This document shows positions 9,120-20,450 of a DNA stretch of 64,000 bases, piece by piece; the stretch's first letter is position 1, and every line of letters starts with the position of its first letter. A model generated the notes under the pieces. That model had not been told where the DNA came from and searched no databases. It was given only the letters and a program-made list of their open reading frames with translations. The position numbers were made by a program, and so were the translations under genes. The stretch spans positions 744,001-808,000 of the forward strand of contig NZ_JAGJBZ010000001.1 of the NCBI RefSeq assembly GCF_020010925.1, in the 5' to 3' direction. Source of the stretch: Streptomyces griseiscabiei. Lineage in GTDB: Bacteria > Actinomycetota > Actinomycetes > Streptomycetales > Streptomycetaceae.

Positions 9120-10450
9120 CCGCGCCCCGCGATCTGACCGTCACCGAGGTCCGGCTGACCCCGATCCTGGTCGCCGACCCACCACTGCTGAACACCCAGG
9201 GTGTGCACCAGCCGTACACGCCCCGGCTGATCGTGGAGGTGGTGACCGCCAGCGGGATCACGGGCGTGGGCGAGACGTACGGCGACACCAAGTACCTGGA
9301 GCTGGCCCGGCCGTTCGCGGAGAAGCTGGTGGGCCGTCAGGTCGGCGATCTGAACGGGCTGTTCACCGTCGCGGACGAGCTGGCGGTCGACGGTTCCCGG
9401 GTCGCCGGACAGGTCGACGTGGGCGGGCTGCGCGGTGTCCAGACCGCCGACAAGCTGCGGCTGTCGGTGGTGTCGGGGTTCGAGGTCGCCTGTCTCGACG
9501 CGCTCGGCAAGGCGCTGGGGCTGCCCGTGCACGCGCTGCTCGGCGGCAAGGTGCGGGACACCGTGGAGTACAGCGCGTACCTCTTCTACAAGTGGGCGGA
9601 CCATCCCGGGGGCGTCACCGCCGAGAAGGCGGACCATCCCGGGGGCGTCACCGCCGAGAAGGACGACTGGGGCGCGGCCCTGGACCCGGCCGGGGTGGTG
9701 GAGCAGGCCCGGCGGTTCAAGGAGCGGTACGGCTTCACGTCGTTCAAGCTGAAGGGCGGTGTCTTCCCGCCGGAGGAGGAGATCGCCGCGATCCGCGCGC
9801 TGGCGGAGGCGTTCCCCGGGCATCCGCTGCGGCTGGACCCCAACGGGGCCTGGTCCGTGGAGACTTCGCTGAAGGTCGCGGACGAACTGGGTGACGTCCT
9901 CGAGTATCTGGAGGACCCGGCGCTCGGGACGCCCGCGATGGCGGAGGTGGCGGCGCGGACCTCCGTACCGCTCGCCACCAACATGTGCGTGACGACGTTC
10001 GCGGAGATCGAGGAGGCCTTCACGAAGGGCGCCGTGCAGGTCGTCCTCTCCGACCACCACTACTGGGGCGGGCTGCGCAACACACGGGAACTGGCCGCGA
10101 TCTGCCGGACGTTCGGGGTCGCCGTGTCCATGCACTCCAACACCCATCTGGGGATCAGCCTCGCCGCGATGACCCATGTGGCGTCCACGGTGCCCGGTCT
10201 GCGTCACGCCTGCGACTCCCACTACCCCTGGCAGTCGGAGGACGTCCTCACCACCCGCCCGGCCTTCGAGAACGGCGCGGTACGGGTGTCCGACGCGCCC
10301 GGCCTCGGCGTCTCCCTCGACCACGACAGGCTCGACCTCCTGCACCGCCGCTGGCTGGACGACGACGGCGCCCTGCGCGACCGGGACGACGCGGCGGCGA
10401 TGCGGGCCGCCGACGCGGGGTGGGTGACGCCGGGGGTGCCTCGCTGGTAG
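9116..10450 (+). CDS. gudD: Glucarate dehydratase (enolase superfamily)
   Basis: A 444-residue enolase-superfamily enzyme converting D-glucarate to 5-keto-4-deoxyglucarate, the substrate of the upstream kdgD product. Expected elements are the KxK motif in TSFKLKGG, metal ligands in LRLDPNGAW and EYLEDPA, SDHHYWGG, and the C-terminal catalytic-His segment SMHSNTHLG. It begins with a GTG overlapping the kdgD stop, after a TAGGAG site. Oddity: an exact 33-bp in-frame tandem duplication (9596-9661) repeats ADHPGGVTAEK. Elsewhere the protein looks intact. A copy of the dispersed palindromic repeat follows 10 nt after the stop and may terminate the operon. Confidence 0.93.
   Translation: MTAPRDLTVTEVRLTPILVADPPLLNTQGVHQPYTPRLIVEVVTASGITGVGETYGDTKYLELARPFAEKLVGRQVGDLNGLFTVADELAVDGSRVAGQVDVGGLRGVQTADKLRLSVVSGFEVACLDALGKALGLPVHALLGGKVRDTVEYSAYLFYKWADHPGGVTAEKADHPGGVTAEKDDWGAALDPAGVVEQARRFKERYGFTSFKLKGGVFPPEEEIAAIRALAEAFPGHPLRLDPNGAWSVETSLKVADELGDVLEYLEDPALGTPAMAEVAARTSVPLATNMCVTTFAEIEEAFTKGAVQVVLSDHHYWGGLRNTRELAAICRTFGVAVSMHSNTHLGISLAAMTHVASTVPGLRHACDSHYPWQSEDVLTTRPAFENGAVRVSDAPGLGVSLDHDRLDLLHRRWLDDDGALRDRDDAAAMRAADAGWVTPGVPRW
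9596..9661 (+). repeat. Exact 33-bp in-frame tandem duplication inside gudD
   Basis: Two identical 33-bp units (9596-9628 and 9629-9661) encode ADHPGGVTAEK twice, immediately before DDWGAALDP. The perfect nucleotide identity argues for a recent slippage or recombination event, or an assembly artefact. Confidence 0.95.
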
Positions 10451-10459
10451 CGCCGTGAG

Positions 10460-10519
10460 CGCCCCTGAAAAGCAGGGGGCGCAGCCCCTGCTTTTCAGGG
10501 GCGCGGGGAACTGCGCGAC
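10460..10519. repeat. Dispersed palindromic repeat, copy 1 (possible gudD terminator)
   Basis: A 17-bp perfect stem (10462-10478 with 10485-10501, CCCCTGAAAAGCAGGGG and complement) is followed by the family tail GGCGCGGGGAACTGCGCGA. It is one of at least eight copies in the window. It lies directly downstream of gudD and can fold as a terminator-like hairpin. Confidence 0.85.
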
Positions 10520-10637
10520 CCGCCCCCACCGGACCCGCACCCGACAACACACCGAAGCCCCCCACCACCACACTCGCCCCACCCAGCGGAGCGTTGCGGC
10601 AGACTGGCTGGATCCGCACCACGCCAGGGAGCACACC

Positions 10638-11747
10638 GTGACCGCGTTCAAGGGAGAACGTCCGCACCGGCCCGAGGTCGACCCGCTGAGGGACCTGAGA
10701 ACGGCCGGCGACCCGCCCTGGGACGTCTATCTGACCGGCACCGTCTTCCTCGACATCATCTTCACCGGCCTGGACTCCGCCCCGGTGCGCGGAACCGAGT
10801 CCTGGGCGCGCGGCATGGGGTCGAGCCCCGGCGGCGTGGCGAACATGGCCACGGCCCTGGCCCGGCTCGGCCTGAAGACCTCCCTGGCGGCGGCCTTCGG
10901 CGACGACCACTACGGCGAGTACTGCTGGGACGCGCTGGAGCAGGGCGAGGGCATCGACCTCTCCACCTCCCGCACCGTCCTCGGCTGGCACTCCCCGGTC
11001 ACCGTCTCCATGGCGTACGAGGGCGAGCGCACGATGGTCTCGCACGGCCACGCGGCGCCCCCGGAGCAGTCCGAGCCGGAGTGCCCGCCCTCCGCACGCG
11101 CCGCCGTCGCCTCCCTCACGCCCGGCGTACGCGCCCCCTGGATCGCGAAGGCCGCGAGCGAGGGCACCCGGATCTTCGCGGACGTCGGCTGGGACGAGAC
11201 CGGCGCCTGGGATCTGGCAGGGCTCGCCGATCTGGCGCACTGCGAGGCGTTTTTGCCCAACGCGGCCGAGGCGATGCGGTACACCGGCGCCGAGTGCCCC
11301 CGGGCCGCCGCGCGCGCCCTCACCGAGCACGTCCCGGTGGCCGTGGTGACGCTGGGCGCGGACGGCGCGTACGCGGTGGACGGGCGGACCGGTGAGACGG
11401 CGGAGGTGCCGGCGATCGCCGTGGAGGCGCTGGACCCCACGGGTGCGGGTGATGTGTTCGTGGCCGGTTTCGTCGCCGGGACGCTGGCGGAGTGGCCGCT
11501 CGCGGACCGGCTGGCCTTCGCGGGGCTGACGGCGGCGCTGTCGGTGCAGGAGTTCGGGGGGTCGCTGTCGGCGCCCGGCTGGGCCGAGGTCGCCGCGTGG
11601 TGGCGGCGGGTGCAGTCGCTGGACCGTCAGGATCCCGCCGCGCTGCGCCGGTACGCGTTCCTGGAGGACTTCCTCCCCAAGGACCACGTCAGCCCGTGGC
11701 CGCTGCGGCGCGCCGTCCCGACGATCGGCTTCCGCCGCTCGGCTTGA
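10638..11747 (+). CDS. PfkB-family carbohydrate kinase
   Basis: A 369-residue ribokinase/PfkB-superfamily kinase. Signature 1 is near GSSPGGVANMATALARLG. Signature 2 is DPTGAGDVFVAGFVAG, with the catalytic Asp in GAGD. The GTG at 10638 has AGGGAG 6 nt upstream; an in-frame upstream extension begins inside the dispersed repeat and is rejected. The substrate cannot be read from sequence. It lies near glucarate genes, but no known step of that pathway needs this kinase, so the link is weak. The long C-terminal tail (WWRRVQSLDRQD to FRRSA) extends beyond the core fold. Confidence 0.88.
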   Translation: MTAFKGERPHRPEVDPLRDLRTAGDPPWDVYLTGTVFLDIIFTGLDSAPVRGTESWARGMGSSPGGVANMATALARLGLKTSLAAAFGDDHYGEYCWDALEQGEGIDLSTSRTVLGWHSPVTVSMAYEGERTMVSHGHAAPPEQSEPECPPSARAAVASLTPGVRAPWIAKAASEGTRIFADVGWDETGAWDLAGLADLAHCEAFLPNAAEAMRYTGAECPRAAARALTEHVPVAVVTLGADGAYAVDGRTGETAEVPAIAVEALDPTGAGDVFVAGFVAGTLAEWPLADRLAFAGLTAALSVQEFGGSLSAPGWAEVAAWWRRVQSLDRQDPAALRRYAFLEDFLPKDHVSPWPLRRAVPTIGFRRSA

Positions 11748-11764
11748 GACCGGGCGCCTCATGG

Positions 11765-11954
11765 CTCGGGGGTGCCTGATTCGTCGGCGGGTGCGGGTGG
11801 GTGGGCTGGTCGCGCAGTTCCCCGCGCCCCTGAAAAACCAGGCCCCTGCGGGCCTGAGAAGCACGGGGGCGCAGCCCCTGCTTCTCAGGGGGCGCGGGAA
11901 CTGCGCGAGAAGCCCCACTGACCCGCACCCGCCGACGAATCAGGCACCCCCGAG
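11765..11954. repeat. Dispersed palindromic repeat, copy 2, inside a 34-bp perfect inverted repeat
   Basis: The core holds the repeat family (CGCGCAGTTCCCCGCGCCCC ... GGGCGCGGGAACTGCGCGAG). Beyond it, outer arms 11765-11798 and 11921-11954 are perfect 34-bp inverted repeats. The whole 190 bp can fold into one long cruciform or hairpin. It fills most of the gap between the PfkB kinase gene and the MFS pseudogene. No coding sequence is supported here. Confidence 0.85.
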
Positions 11955-12071
11955 CTACTAGGCGCCCCCGAAGCCCCCTCGCCTACCCAGCAACCCCCAC
12001 CCCAAACCCACCGTGATACAAATTCTCCGCGCGTCCCTGTCCATCGACAGCCAGCCGCCCAACCCCCCGTA

Positions 12072-13290
12072 TTGAGCCGCACCTTCGCACGTCCAGGAAC
12101 GCCCGTGTCCCCCGCACCACCACCCCACCCCGGCCCCTCGTCGCCCTTTTCACCGCCGGGTACCTCGCCGCGTACCTCCTGCCCACCACGGTCGGCAGAC
12201 TCGACGCGGCCCTCCCTCACCACCACCGGCGCGGGCGCCGTCGGCAGCGCCCTGCTGCTGGGCTCGGCCACGGCCGGCTTCACGCTCGCCGCCCACGTGG
12301 AACGCCTCGGTCCCCGCCGACTCGCCCGCGCCGCCTGCTGCTGGCCGCCGCCGGCTACGGCACCGCCGCGCTCACCACGGCCCTGCCCGCGGTGGTCGCC
12401 GGCGCGGTCCTCGGCGGCTTCGGCTCGGGTACGGCGACCGCCGTGGCCGCGACCGGGATCGCCGCGCAGCGCGACCTGCACCGGGTGTCGACGGCGGGCC
12501 TGCTGAGCGTCTCGGCGCTGGCCGCGCGCTCTATCTGACGATCCCCCGGCTCGGCCCCGGCCACGGCGTCCCGCTCGCCGCCCTCGCCCTCACGGCCCTG
12601 CTCACCCTCCCGGCGACCGCCCGGCTCGCCGCCCCGGTGGCCACCGCCCAGGTCGCCCGGGAGCGGGCCCCGTTGCCCCATCTCCGCCACGGCCTGACCC
12701 TCGCCGTGACGCTGCTGCTGTGGTCCCTGGCGCAGAACTCCCTCTGGGGTGTCAGCGGCCGGATCGGGACCACCCAGGCGGGGCTGTCCGAGGTCACCGT
12801 CGGCGCGGTGTTCGCGACGGCGCTCGGCGCGGGCCTGCTCGGAGTGATCGGGGCGAGTGCGCTGGGCGCGCGCTTCGGCCGCGCGCTCCCCATAGGGGGG
12901 TACCGCACTCATCGCCGGCTGTATCGCGCTCAGCGCAAGCGCCACCGACCTGCCGGCCTTCGCGGCGGGCGAGATCGCCTGGAACACGCTCTACCCGGTC
13001 GTGCTGTCGTATCTCATCGGTCTCGCCGCCTCCCTGGACCCGCGCGGCCGTTGGGCGGTCCTCATCGGCTCCGCGTCCTCACTGGGCACGGCCGCCGGTC
13101 CGCTCGTCGGCAGCCTGCTCTCCGCGCACGCCGCTATCCGGCGATGGGCGCGATCCTCGCCGTGGGCCTCCTGCTCATCGCGGCCCCCATGACCCGGGTG
13201 GCCCTGCGCGTGCCCTCGCTCACCACGGAACACGCCCGCTACCAGGAGCAGGCGACCGCCGGGCATCCCGAGTACCGCCCGGCGGCCTGA
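12072..13290 (+). pseudogene. MFS transporter, multiply frameshifted
   Basis: Recognisable major facilitator pieces appear in order but in different frames: LVALFTAGYLAAYLLPTTV, TGAGAVGSALLLGSATAGFT, LLLAAAGYGTAALTTALPAV, LYLTIPRLGPGHGVPLAALA, TLLLWSLAQNSLWGVSGRIG, TALIAGCIALSASATDLPAF and YPAMGAILAVGLLLIAAP. At least five indels are needed to join them. Examples are an extra G in the G6 run near 12893-12898 and a missing base near 13130. The start is uncertain (TTG 12072 is nominal). Several disruptions in one gene suggest real decay, though low sequence quality across 12-14.3 kb cannot be excluded because the adjacent deaminase gene is also disrupted. Confidence 0.8.
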
Positions 13291-13316
13291 GCCCCTCACC
13301 GCACACCACCCGCCGC

Positions 13317-15478
<2,162 letters not shown>

Positions 15479-15484
15479 GGCTGG

Positions 15485-15838
15485 TCAGCCGGGGGGCCAC
15501 TGCAGGCCGCGGCCGCCGACGACGTGGGCGTGCGCGTGGAACACGGTCTGGCCGGCGCCGGTGCCGGTGTTGAAGACGATGCGGTAGCTCTCCAGCTTGT
15601 CCTCGTCCGCGACGGCCTGGGTCTCGCGGAGGACGTCCGCGGCGAGGTCCGGGGCGGCGGTGGCGAGTGTCGCGGCGTCCTTGTAGTGCGCCTTCGGGAT
15701 GACCAGGACGTGGGTCGGTGCCTGGGGGTTGATGTCCCTGAACGCGACCGTCGTCTCCGTCTCCCTCACGATCGTCGCGGGCACATGCCCCGCCACGATC
15801 TTGCAGAACAGACAGTCGTCCTGCGGCTCCCCAGCCAT
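15485..15838 (-). CDS. HIT-family nucleotide-binding protein
   Basis: A 117-residue histidine-triad protein, likely a nucleoside phosphoramidase/HINT-type hydrolase. It has the N-terminal CLFCKIVAG and the catalytic triad motif FHAHAHVVGG near the C-terminus. The ATG at 15838 is chosen because GGGAGG lies 6 nt upstream; an in-frame ATG further upstream has no such site. It is transcribed just ahead of rnz, with 6 nt between them. Confidence 0.92.
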   Translation of the reverse strand: MAGEPQDDCLFCKIVAGHVPATIVRETETTVAFRDINPQAPTHVLVIPKAHYKDAATLATAAPDLAADVLRETQAVADEDKLESYRIVFNTGTGAGQTVFHAHAHVVGGRGLQWPPG

Positions 15839-15894
15839 ACGTCGCCTCCCAGCCACCGGTGAATCCCCTACCGGGGCATGCTATCTGGAGGGTG

Positions 15895-16065
15895 CGTCGT
15901 CGGGTGCGGGTGCGTGGGGGCTGGTCGCGCGGTTCCCCGCGCCCCTGAAAGACCAGGGCCCCACGGCCCTGGAAGGCGACCGGCGGCGGGCCTGAAAAGC
16001 ACGGGGCGCAGCCCCTGCTTTTCAGGGGCGCGGGGAACTGTGTGAGAAGCCCCACCGGACCCGCA
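15895..16065. repeat. Dispersed palindromic repeat, copy 3
   Basis: An extended copy contains both half-elements (CGCGGTTCCCCGCGCCCCTG and CAGGGGCGCGGGGAACTGTG) and an internal block with CCAGGGCCCCACGGCCCTGG. It lies between the HIT gene start region and the 3' end of the tricorn protease gene. No gene is supported here. Confidence 0.8.
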
Positions 16066-16087
16066 GACGACAACGCACCCCCGACCC

Positions 16088-19000
16088 CTAGGACGGCAGC
16101 GGAGGTGCCACCTTGGCCGGTGTCGACTCCAGCCCCTCCAGCGCGATCCGGATCGCCTCGTCGAGCTGGGGGTCACGCCCCGCCGCATGGTCCTGCGGCG
16201 CCTGGACGACCTCGACGTCCGGATCGACACCGTGGTTCTCCACGCCCCACCCGTACCCCTCCAGCCAGAACGCGTACTTCGGCTGGGTCACCAGCGTGCC
16301 GTCCACCAGCCGGTACCGGCTGTCGATGCCGACGACCCCGCCCCACGTCCGCGTCCCGACCACGGGCCCGATCCCGAGAGCCTTGACCGCCGCGTTGACG
16401 ATGTCCCCGTCGGAGCCGGAGAACTCGTTGGCGACGGCGACGACGGGCCCCCGGGGCGCGTCGTCGGGGTAGCTGGTCGGCCGCATCCCGCGCGGCAGGT
16501 CCCACCCGACGATCCGCCGGGCCAGCTTCTCCACGACGAGCTGGGAGGTGTGGCCGCCCCGGTTCTCCCGGACGTCCACGACGAGCCCCTCCCGCGCCAC
16601 CTCGATCCGCAGATCACGGTGGAGCTGGGCCCACCCGGAGCCGACCATGTCGGGCACATGCAGATAGCCGAGCCGCCCGCCGGACTTCTCGTGGACATAG
16701 GCCCGCCGGTCCGCGACCCACGCGTGGTACCGCAGCGGCTCCTCGTCGGAGATGGGCACCACCACGGGATGCCGCAGGTCCCCGCCCCCGGCCGGCAGCA
16801 CGGTCAGCTCGACCGCCTTGCCCGCCGTGCCGACGAGCAGCGGCCCGGGCCCGGCCACCGGGTCGACGGGCTGCCCGCCGACGGCGACGATCGCGTCCCC
16901 GGCCCGCACGGCCACCCCGGGCGCGGCGAGCGGCGAGTGCGCGTCCGGGTCGGAGGTCTCCGAGGGCAGCACCCGGTCGATGCGCCACAGCGGTGATCCC
17001 TGCGGCCCGTCGTCGTGCCGGGAGACGTCCGCCCCGAGCAGCCCCTGCCGCCGGTCGCCGGAGCCGCCCCGGCCGCGCGGGGTGACGTAGGCGTGGGAGG
17101 TCCCCAACTCGCCCTGGACCTCCCAGAGGAGGTCCACGAGGTCGTCGTGGGTGGCGACCCGCTCCAGGACGGGGCGGTAACGGTCCAGGACGCCGTCCCA
17201 GTCGACGCCGCCGAGGTCGGGGCGCCAGAAGTTGTCCCGCATCAGCCGGCCGGTCTCGTCGAACATCTGGCGCCACTCGGCGGCCGGGTCGACGGTCCGC
17301 CGGACGCGTCCGAGGTCGACGGTGATGTTGGTGTCGCTGTCGTCGTCGCCGGAGGCGCGCCGGTCGCTGGGGACGACCTTGAGCTTTCCGTCGGTCCACA
17401 GCAGGACCCGTTTGCCGTCGCCGCTGACGGAGAAGTGCTCGGCGTCGGAGGCGAGGTACTCCAGGCGCCGCTGGGCGAGGTCGTACCGCTCCAGGGAGGT
17501 CTTCGGGTCCGGGTCATCGGGCGTGGCCCGGGAGTGGCCGAGGACGCCGGTGACGGGGTGGCGCAGCCAGAGCACGCCGTCCTTGGCGGCGCGGAGCGTG
17601 GAGTAGCGGGCGGCCTCGACCGGGAAGGGGACGATCCGGTCGGCGAGTCCTTCGAGGTCGATCCGGGTGGTGGGGGCGCCCTCGCTGTCGGGGGTCTCGT
17701 CCTTGTCGGGCGCCTCGAAGGGGCGGCCGTGGCGCTGCGGTCCGAAGGGCGACGGGGTGGTCGCGGCGAGCGTGATGAGGTGCGGGCGGGCTCCGCTGAC
17801 GAAGTGCAGGTCGAAGACGTGTTCGTCGTAGACCGGGTCGAAGGCGCGCGCGGAGAGGAACGCGAGGTGTTTGCCGTCGAGGGTGAAGGCCGGGGAGAAG
17901 TCCTGGAAGCGCAGCGGGGTCGCCTCGGTGACGGACAGGTCGCTGGTGTTGGCGAGCTTGAGCTGACGCAGGGGGCGTGCGCCGGGGTGCGACCAGGCGA
18001 GCCAGGCCGAGTCGGGCGAGAAGACGAGGCCGGAGACCTCGCCGTCCTCGCTGCGGTCGACCTCCCTCACCTCGCCGCTCTCCCGTTCGACGAGCAGGAC
18101 CCGGCCGTCGTGCGCGGCGACGGCGACACGGCTGCCGTCGGGGGCCACGGCGAGCCCGAGGACGCGGCCCAGCTGTCCGGCGGCGAGCCGGCGCGGGGTG
18201 GCGCCCGGTCCGACGCCGGTCGACGGCGCGAACTCCAGCGCGTCGTCGCCCTCCGCGTCCGTCACCCACACCACCCATTCCTCGCCGTCCACCCGGAAGG
18301 TGCGCGGCAGCCGGGCCCGTACGCCGTCCTGGGCGGCGAGCGCGCGGGCGGGGCCGGAGCGGTGGGTGATCCAGTGGATCGAGCCGCGTACGGAGACGGC
18401 ACTGCCCCGGGCGGTGTGGTCGGGCGAGGCGGAGCCGAACCAGCGGGAGGCGTTCACCGGGAACGGCTGGAGGTCGGCGCGCTGTCCGCCGAGCCGGATG
18501 TCCAGCCTGCGCGGTTCGGCGCCGTCCAGGTCGTCCAGCAGCCACAGTTCACCGGCGGAGGCGTACACGACGCGGGTGCCGTCGGTGGCCGCGTGCCGGG
18601 CGTAGAAGCTGTCGACGGGGGTGTGCCGGCGCAGGTCGGAGCCGTCGGCGAGGGAGGAGTACAGGGCGCCGACACCCTCGTGGTCGGAGAGGAACGCGAT
18701 CCGGTCGCCGACCCACAGCGGGTACTCGATGTTCCCGTCCAACTCGGTGTGCAGCCGCGTGAATTCAGCGCCGCCCTCGGCGCCCTCGTCGGCCCGGTCG
18801 ATCCACAGCTTGCCCGCCGTGCCGCCCCGGTACCGCTTCCACCAGGCGGCCTCGCGGCCCATGGGGGCGGACAGCAGCACGGTCGCGGGCCCGTGGGCGA
18901 CATCGCCGACCGGCCCGTACGGCAGGGTGGTGGCCGGGCCGCCGTCGAGCGGGACCGCGCGTGCCCAGCTGCGCCGGAGGCTGGCCTGGCCGTGGGTGCT

Positions 19001-19312
19001 GAGCGCGAGGACCCGGCCGTCGGGCATCCAGCCGCGTACCTGGGTGCGCCAACTCCCCCAGTACGTCAGGCGCTTGGCCGAGCCGCCGTCGAGGGGCGCG
19101 ACATGCACCTCGGGCGCGCCGTCCCGGGTGGAGGTCCACGCGACGGTGGTGCCGTCCGGGGAGATCCGTGGATGGTTCACGGGCACGTTGTCCGCGCTGA
19201 CCCGCCAGGCACGGCCGCCGTCCAGAGGCGCGACCCACACGTCGTCCTCGGCGGTGAAGGCGACCAGGTCGCCGTGCAGGTGCGGATACCGGAAATACGC
19301 GAGCTGAGTCAC
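16088..19312 (-). CDS. Tricorn protease homologue (S41 family)
   Basis: A 1074-residue tricorn-type serine protease thought to trim peptides downstream of the proteasome. An N-terminal beta-propeller region (about 1-650) has repeated WD-like blades (PDGTTVAWTSTRDG, PDSAWLAWSHPG). It is followed by a C1 helical region, a PDZ domain (about 780-860) and the S41 C2 domain. Catalytic elements fall close to the Thermoplasma positions: GTSHAYVTP (Ser-His near 737), FSGSDGDIV (nucleophile region near 966) and VENHGVDPD (Glu near 1023). No signal peptide is seen, so it is cytosolic. It is a single gene with no obvious operon partner. Confidence 0.93.
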   Translation of the reverse strand: MTQLAYFRYPHLHGDLVAFTAEDDVWVAPLDGGRAWRVSADNVPVNHPRISPDGTTVAWTSTRDGAPEVHVAPLDGGSAKRLTYWGSWRTQVRGWMPDGRVLALSTHGQASLRRSWARAVPLDGGPATTLPYGPVGDVAHGPATVLLSAPMGREAAWWKRYRGGTAGKLWIDRADEGAEGGAEFTRLHTELDGNIEYPLWVGDRIAFLSDHEGVGALYSSLADGSDLRRHTPVDSFYARHAATDGTRVVYASAGELWLLDDLDGAEPRRLDIRLGGQRADLQPFPVNASRWFGSASPDHTARGSAVSVRGSIHWITHRSGPARALAAQDGVRARLPRTFRVDGEEWVVWVTDAEGDDALEFAPSTGVGPGATPRRLAAGQLGRVLGLAVAPDGSRVAVAAHDGRVLLVERESGEVREVDRSEDGEVSGLVFSPDSAWLAWSHPGARPLRQLKLANTSDLSVTEATPLRFQDFSPAFTLDGKHLAFLSARAFDPVYDEHVFDLHFVSGARPHLITLAATTPSPFGPQRHGRPFEAPDKDETPDSEGAPTTRIDLEGLADRIVPFPVEAARYSTLRAAKDGVLWLRHPVTGVLGHSRATPDDPDPKTSLERYDLAQRRLEYLASDAEHFSVSGDGKRVLLWTDGKLKVVPSDRRASGDDDSDTNITVDLGRVRRTVDPAAEWRQMFDETGRLMRDNFWRPDLGGVDWDGVLDRYRPVLERVATHDDLVDLLWEVQGELGTSHAYVTPRGRGGSGDRRQGLLGADVSRHDDGPQGSPLWRIDRVLPSETSDPDAHSPLAAPGVAVRAGDAIVAVGGQPVDPVAGPGPLLVGTAGKAVELTVLPAGGGDLRHPVVVPISDEEPLRYHAWVADRRAYVHEKSGGRLGYLHVPDMVGSGWAQLHRDLRIEVAREGLVVDVRENRGGHTSQLVVEKLARRIVGWDLPRGMRPTSYPDDAPRGPVVAVANEFSGSDGDIVNAAVKALGIGPVVGTRTWGGVVGIDSRYRLVDGTLVTQPKYAFWLEGYGWGVENHGVDPDVEVVQAPQDHAAGRDPQLDEAIRIALEGLESTPAKVAPPLPS

Positions 19313-19379
19313 CCAGTTACTTTATGCAGCGTTCGGTCCGATGGGGAGGGGTTTGGATCATGTCTCCCGCGGCCGGGCC

Positions 19380-19931
19380 TCACTTGCCCTCGGGCACGCA
19401 GGCCGGGTCCTTCTGGCACCAGATGGTCTGGGTGACGGTGACCGTCGCGGTCGGCCCCGGCTGCCCGGGCCCGCCCGGCTGCTCGGACCGGGGGGCGTCG
19501 CAGTTGCCCAGCCCCTCGACGTGGAACCACTCCTTGCCGCCCACCTTCGCGGTCAGATCGCCGCGTACGCACCGGCCGTTGACCCCCTTGGTCACCTTCC
19601 CGGTGACGGTGATCTTCCGGCCTTCCTTGTCCTCGCCCTCGCAGTCGACCTTCGCGACGGTGGCGACCGAGGAGGACGGCGACGCGGATTTCCCGCCGCC
19701 CCCGCCCTCGCCGTCGTAGGACGCCGTGCAGGTGAGCCACCGGACGTCGAGGCCCTCCCGCTCCAGCTCCTTGGTGGCGAGCTGGTCCGTGGTGAACGCG
19801 ACCGCCCCGGTGTTGAGTCCGCCGCCCTCGCAGGCCACCAGGCCCGCGACCGCGCCGATGCCGAGCCCGGCTCCCAGCAGGAGCTGGCGCCCGCCGGCCC
19901 GGTACGCCCTGATCCGCCTCCATGCCCCCAT
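19380..19931 (-). CDS. Putative lipoprotein of unknown function
   Basis: A 183-residue protein with a basic start (MGAWRRIRAYRAGGRQ), a hydrophobic helix and a lipobox-like GLVAC near residue 34, consistent with a lipid-anchored extracellular protein. The mature part has several cysteines (CTASYDG, KVDCEGED, GRCVRGD, GNCDAP, WCQKDPAC), a Gly/Ser linker and a Pro/Gly-rich stretch, suggesting disulfide-stabilised small domains. An alternative ATG lies 8 nt downstream but out of frame. No family was recognised. It sits between the tricorn gene and a VOC gene. Confidence 0.7.
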   Translation of the reverse strand: MGAWRRIRAYRAGGRQLLLGAGLGIGAVAGLVACEGGGLNTGAVAFTTDQLATKELEREGLDVRWLTCTASYDGEGGGGGKSASPSSSVATVAKVDCEGEDKEGRKITVTGKVTKGVNGRCVRGDLTAKVGGKEWFHVEGLGNCDAPRSEQPGGPGQPGPTATVTVTQTIWCQKDPACVPEGK

Positions 19932-20016
19932 GTACGGCAGCCTGCCACCGCCCGCGGCGCCGGGGAAGACCGCATGCGGCCATGCCGACGGGAGGAGCGG
20001 AACCGGGCGTCGGCCG

Positions 20017-20409
20017 TCAGCCGCCCATCAGCAGCCATTCCTGCAGCTCCACCAAGTTCCCCTCGGGGTCCTTGAGATGGGCCACCCGCATCCGGTCGGT
20101 CATCAGTGCGGGTCCCTGGAGGAGGGTGGCGCCGCGCTCCACGATCCTCTCGCAGTAGGCGTCCAGATCGTCGACCCGCAGCACGACCAGCGACCGGTGT
20201 CCGTTCGCCGCGTCGGCCAGCTCCCCGAGCACCTCGGACATCATCGCCCGGTCCTGGAGGGCGATCCCCGCGGACCCGACGGCCGGACTGAACTTCTCGT
20301 ACGGCCCGTCGACCGCCCCGGACTGCGGTTTCAGCCCGAGGACATCGGCGTAGAAGCGGTAGCACGCGGCGAAGTCGGAGACGAGCAGCCTTACTTGGGC
20401 GAGTTCCAC
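20017..20409 (-). CDS. VOC/glyoxalase-fold protein
   Basis: A 130-residue vicinal-oxygen-chelate protein of the glyoxalase/bleomycin-resistance superfamily. It begins ELAQVRLLVSDFAACYRFY and ends RVAHLKDPEGNLVELQEW, the standard betaalphabetabetabeta module pair with a terminal metal-ligand Glu. The GTG start at 20409 is the first codon of that pattern. The substrate cannot be inferred. It follows rsmE on the same strand, with 41 bp between them. Confidence 0.88.
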   Translation of the reverse strand: MELAQVRLLVSDFAACYRFYADVLGLKPQSGAVDGPYEKFSPAVGSAGIALQDRAMMSEVLGELADAANGHRSLVVLRVDDLDAYCERIVERGATLLQGPALMTDRMRVAHLKDPEGNLVELQEWLLMGG

Positions 20410-20450
20410 GTTGCTCCCAGGGGTTGGGGAGGCCGGTCGCGACCGGAGGG

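Noticed and set aside
17015..19435. 806-codon plus-strand open frame
   Set aside because: It is antisense to the tricorn protease gene and has the low-complexity Gly/Arg/Val composition of a high-GC shadow frame.
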